Positions 34,934 to 36,806 of a stretch of DNA of 36,806 bases are shown here, piece by piece. Within the stretch, counting starts at the first letter, position 1. The number at the start of each line of letters is the position of its first letter. The notes under the pieces were generated by a model. The model searched no databases. It saw only the letters and a list, made by a program, of their open reading frames with translations, and had not been told where the DNA came from. Source of the stretch: Candidatus Heimdallarchaeota archaeon (lineage in GTDB: Archaea; Asgardarchaeota; Heimdallarchaeia; Heimdallarchaeales; Heimdallarchaeaceae); assembly GCA_021399395.1 (NCBI GenBank), contig JAAFKJ010000073.1:1-36806 (forward strand), written 5' to 3'. The position numbers and the translations under genes were made by a program.

Positions 34934-35154
34934 TTTTTGGTGTTTAAATAAGCCCGTGTAGAATATACGTCGAAGGATTGTAGCTATGCACCAACTTCAT
35001 GGTGATCCTCGGGGTTACATCCGACGAATAATAAAAAGCGACCCGTAAGCATTATTTACGAAGATGTGGGCGGTGTAGGAGGGGATGTGACGTCCCCATG
35101 ATGTGTCCTAGACACTTCTAAAGAATTTGTACAAAATTCATGTCATATCCATAC
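34925..35154 (-). other. 230-base structured insertion in the class V aminotransferase gene
   Basis: Between the two halves lies a segment with roughly half G+C in its centre, unlike its AT-rich flanks. On the gene strand it begins GTATGG and ends ACAAG, and the triplet AAG is repeated at both junctions. Stems: 35103-35115 (GTGTC/GACAC), 35081-35097 (GGGGA/TCCCC, 7-base loop), 35044-35060 (CGTAA/TTACG, 7-base loop), 34989-35004 (CACCA/TGGTG), and a bulged 11-bp stem pairing 34968-34982 with 35016-35026. TTGTACA occurs at 34926-34932 and 35127-35133, and the palindrome GAATTTGTACAAAATTC at 35123-35139. No group I, group II or known ribozyme core was recognised, and no ORF is inside. Confidence 0.7.
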
Positions 35155-35985
35155 CTTTACTAGAAAAAGAAAATCACTTGGGTTAGTATCCATGAATTTG
35201 GATACACCCTCAACATAGATCAACTCATTTACATTCCAGTATGGCTGATCATGTGAACCTGGATCAACACCATGATATCCAGCAAAAGGTGGATCAAATT
35301 CCGATATGTGGTCTTCTTTAATATAAAAATATCCAGCTTGATTAGCTCCCAGAAGCCATTTTGCCGTTCCACAAGTAAGAAAATCAACTCCCCATTCTTT
35401 GACATCATTAACTAAAGCTCCTGAAGATTGGATCGAATCAATGGCTATCAAAGCATCATTTTCATGAGCAATTTTAGCTATCTCTTTGACATCTGCTCTA
35501 CATCCAGATAACCATTGAACATGTGAGAGAAGTACAAGTTTGGTATTTTTATCTATCTTGTTTGCAAATTCTTCTGCAACTACACAGTTCTTTTGATCTG
35601 GAACAGGTCGATATTCAATATTCTTAGTTTTCTTCAGGAAAAGAGCTTGGTAGACTTGAGCAACATAATCGTTCCAATAACAGACTATGTTACTTTTATC
35701 ATCATAGTTTATCATGTTTGCAGCTAATCTGGAACCAGATGTAACATCTCGTGTAAAAACAATTTCCTCTTCTTTTGCATTTATGAGTTTTCCAAACTTT
35801 CCTCTTGCTTCCTGGAATACTTTGTTTGATTCTTCGAAATCAAATTCGCCCCAATATTCACTATATTCTTGTATTGCTTTTTGAGTTATTCCATGTAAAG
35901 GACCTCTAGAAGCATGGTTTAAGAAAATCTTCTTTTGAAGTGTTGGAGATTCTTCACGAATATTTTGGATGAAATTATCAACCAT
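35143..35985 (-). CDS. Aminotransferase class V, N-terminal part (split gene)
   Basis: Large PLP domain: FLNHASRGPLHGITQKAI near the start, FTRDVTSGSRLAANMI (cofactor phosphate), LLSHVQWLSGCRADV, AIDSIQSSGALVND and the PLP-lysine motif CGTAKWLLGANQAGYFYI. Relatives are cysteine desulfurases, selenocysteine lyases and isopenicillin N epimerase-like enzymes; the substrate is unknown. ATG 35985 is chosen over 35997 because a TATATATTT box near 36011-36020 is about 26-30 bases before it. Homology runs to PSDFLFLVK (about residue 277), then four foreign codons (VWI, stop) follow from the insertion. The frame is intact throughout, so the insertion is recent or is removed from the RNA. Confidence 0.78.
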   Translation of the reverse strand: MVDNFIQNIREESPTLQKKIFLNHASRGPLHGITQKAIQEYSEYWGEFDFEESNKVFQEARGKFGKLINAKEEEIVFTRDVTSGSRLAANMINYDDKSNIVCYWNDYVAQVYQALFLKKTKNIEYRPVPDQKNCVVAEEFANKIDKNTKLVLLSHVQWLSGCRADVKEIAKIAHENDALIAIDSIQSSGALVNDVKEWGVDFLTCGTAKWLLGANQAGYFYIKEDHISEFDPPFAGYHGVDPGSHDQPYWNVNELIYVEGVSKFMDTNPSDFLFLVKVWI

Positions 35986-36007
35986 GTTTAATAACATAGT
36001 AAAAACA

Positions 36008-36020
36008 GTCTATATATTTT
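36008..36020 (-). promoter_or_regulatory. TATA box of the class V aminotransferase gene
   Basis: AAAATATATAGAC on the minus strand is centred about 28 bases before ATG 35985, indicating its own leaderless or short-leader promoter downstream of the GTPase gene. Confidence 0.4.
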
Positions 36021-36041
36021 TCCGAAAGAAGATGGAAAGAA

Positions 36042-36593
36042 CTACTTCTTTGGAAATCTATGTTTTAAGATAGATTCCAGCAGCTGATCAATGATCAATG
36101 AAATTCCTTTCCCAGATTTAGAAGAGACTTCGAAGAAATGGTTTTCAACATTATCTTTTTGCGACGTTCTATTAAGTCTGAAAACATATTCTTTTGCATC
36201 TATGGGATTGAGAGTTCGCTGGCTAGTTGCGCGTAAATCAGTTTTGTTACCAATTAACACCACGGGAACTTTCCCAAAGCCATTGTAATTAATTAATTCT
36301 TCAATCCAAAAAGGTGCATGACGGAAACTATTGGGGCTGCAAATGTCAAAGATTACAAAAGCTCCATGAACCCCTATATAGTGTTTGGATCTATTTGCAT
36401 TGGAGAGTTCCCTGCCAGGAATATCAAAAAGATTAACGGTAATCTGTTCTCCCCCAATTTTTCTTGTAAATTCGATCAAGTCTAGCTTAATAGAAGGTTT
36501 TTTTGTTGCGCCAGGAATATTCTTTTCAAACTGCTGAAAAAAGGAACTTTTCCCAACATTGTAGTCACCTAAAACTAGAATTTTATAGATCAT
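36042..36593 (-). CDS. Small Ras/Rab-like GTPase with altered switch residues
   Basis: G1 GDYNVGKSS (9-17), G3 FDIPGRE (D57, G60), G4 GNKTDL, G5 VSSKSGKG. The glutamine that activates water in Ras (Q61) is Arg here at the same position (R61), and the switch I threonine seems to be Ser (KKPSIKLD, S34). In eukaryotic GTPases such changes slow hydrolysis, so this protein may stay in the GTP state for long or depend on another factor. There is no C-terminal prenylation motif (ends HRFPKK). It is 61 bases downstream of another GTPase gene on the same strand, so they probably form a unit. Confidence 0.88.
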   Translation of the reverse strand: MIYKILVLGDYNVGKSSFFQQFEKNIPGATKKPSIKLDLIEFTRKIGGEQITVNLFDIPGRELSNANRSKHYIGVHGAFVIFDICSPNSFRHAPFWIEELINYNGFGKVPVVLIGNKTDLRATSQRTLNPIDAKEYVFRLNRTSQKDNVENHFFEVSSKSGKGISLIIDQLLESILKHRFPKK

Positions 36594-36653
36594 TTAAACC
36601 ACTAAAGTGTAACTTTCTCTTTATTATACAAGCTAATAATCTTCCCAACACTT

Positions 36654-36806
36654 TTAAACTCTTGCTCGTATCGCATTCCCCAACATTTCAAAAGCTTGAT
36701 CGATATTTTTACCTGTTTTTGCACTTGTTTCAATAAGATGATTTGTTATATTGAAACTCGCTGTCCCTTTGTTCAAGATATCTACATACTTCTGAGCATC
36801 TTTCAG
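36654..36806 (-). CDS. Small GTPase, C-terminal end (cut by window end)
   Basis: The last 50 codons of a minus-strand gene that continues past the window edge. It reads LKDAQKYVDILNKG then HLIETSAKTGKNIDQAF, where ETSAK is the G5 motif of Ras/Rab GTPases, and ends with AIRARV and a TAA at 36654. No prenylation cysteine is seen. With the gene at 36042-36593 it makes a GTPase pair. G1-G4 are outside the window, so the class cannot be told. Confidence 0.8.
   Translation of the reverse strand: MKDAQKYVDILNKGTASFNITNHLIETSAKTGKNIDQAFEMLGNAIRARV

Noticed and set aside
34925-35154. tRNA or SRP-like RNA in the insertion
   Set aside because: Neither strand gives a T-arm with the GTTCRA-type loop paired by five base pairs, nor the known SRP Alu or S domain; the stems present do not make a cloverleaf.
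34925-35154. Group I or group II intron or bulge-helix-bulge intron
   Set aside because: No U before the 5' junction with a final G in frame, no P7-like core, no GUGYG start or domain V hairpin, and only partial pairing (UGG/CCA with AAG/CUU) for a bulge-helix-bulge; left as undetermined rather than named.

Overview
The window is AT-rich archaeal DNA, most probably from an Asgard archaeon. The sequence evidence is a CDP-archaeol synthase (ether-lipid synthesis), TATA-box promoters placed about 25 bases before start codons (leaderless messages), Shine-Dalgarno sites inside operons, several Ras/Rab-type small GTPases, and many surface proteins with a signal peptide, NxS/T sequons and a C-terminal membrane anchor. 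The finer lineage cannot be settled from this window.

Layout. 0-7.4 kb: a secreted propeller/FN3-like surface protein, a PAS-sensor protein with a degenerate kinase domain, CDP-archaeol synthase, an unknown Cys/His protein followed by a class I aminotransferase, and a secreted protein with an internal duplication and a sorting-type C-terminus. 7.5-9.4 kb: an ABC exporter pair (ATPase and permease). 9.4-22.2 kb: six homologous arylsulfotransferase-like (ASST) membrane-anchored beta-propeller proteins on the + strand. The first is separated from the other five by a minus-strand pair: a YyaL/DUF255 thioredoxin-domain protein and a peptidase-like protein that seems to have lost its active site. 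22.2-25.2 kb: a minus-strand redox operon of three different peroxiredoxins and a nitroreductase, followed by a polytopic membrane protein; an inverted repeat sits in the operon promoter. 25.5-28.5 kb: a Rab-like GTPase, a beta-helix/TSP3 surface protein and a 47-residue membrane protein. 28.7-34.5 kb: two tandem SERCA-type P-type ATPases. 34.6-36.8 kb: an aminotransferase class V gene interrupted by a structured insertion, then two more small GTPases, one cut by the window end.

The most unusual item is the class V aminotransferase near 35 kb. Its two halves are both intact and are separated by a 230-base, comparatively GC-rich, hairpin-filled segment. Removing exactly 230 bases rejoins the frame into a protein of about 379 residues. 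The segment is either an unrecognised intron-like RNA or a small non-autonomous mobile element. The second theme is the six-copy ASST-like array, most copies with their own TATA box, with local DNA identity that suggests gene conversion. No rRNA, tRNA or CRISPR array was recognised.
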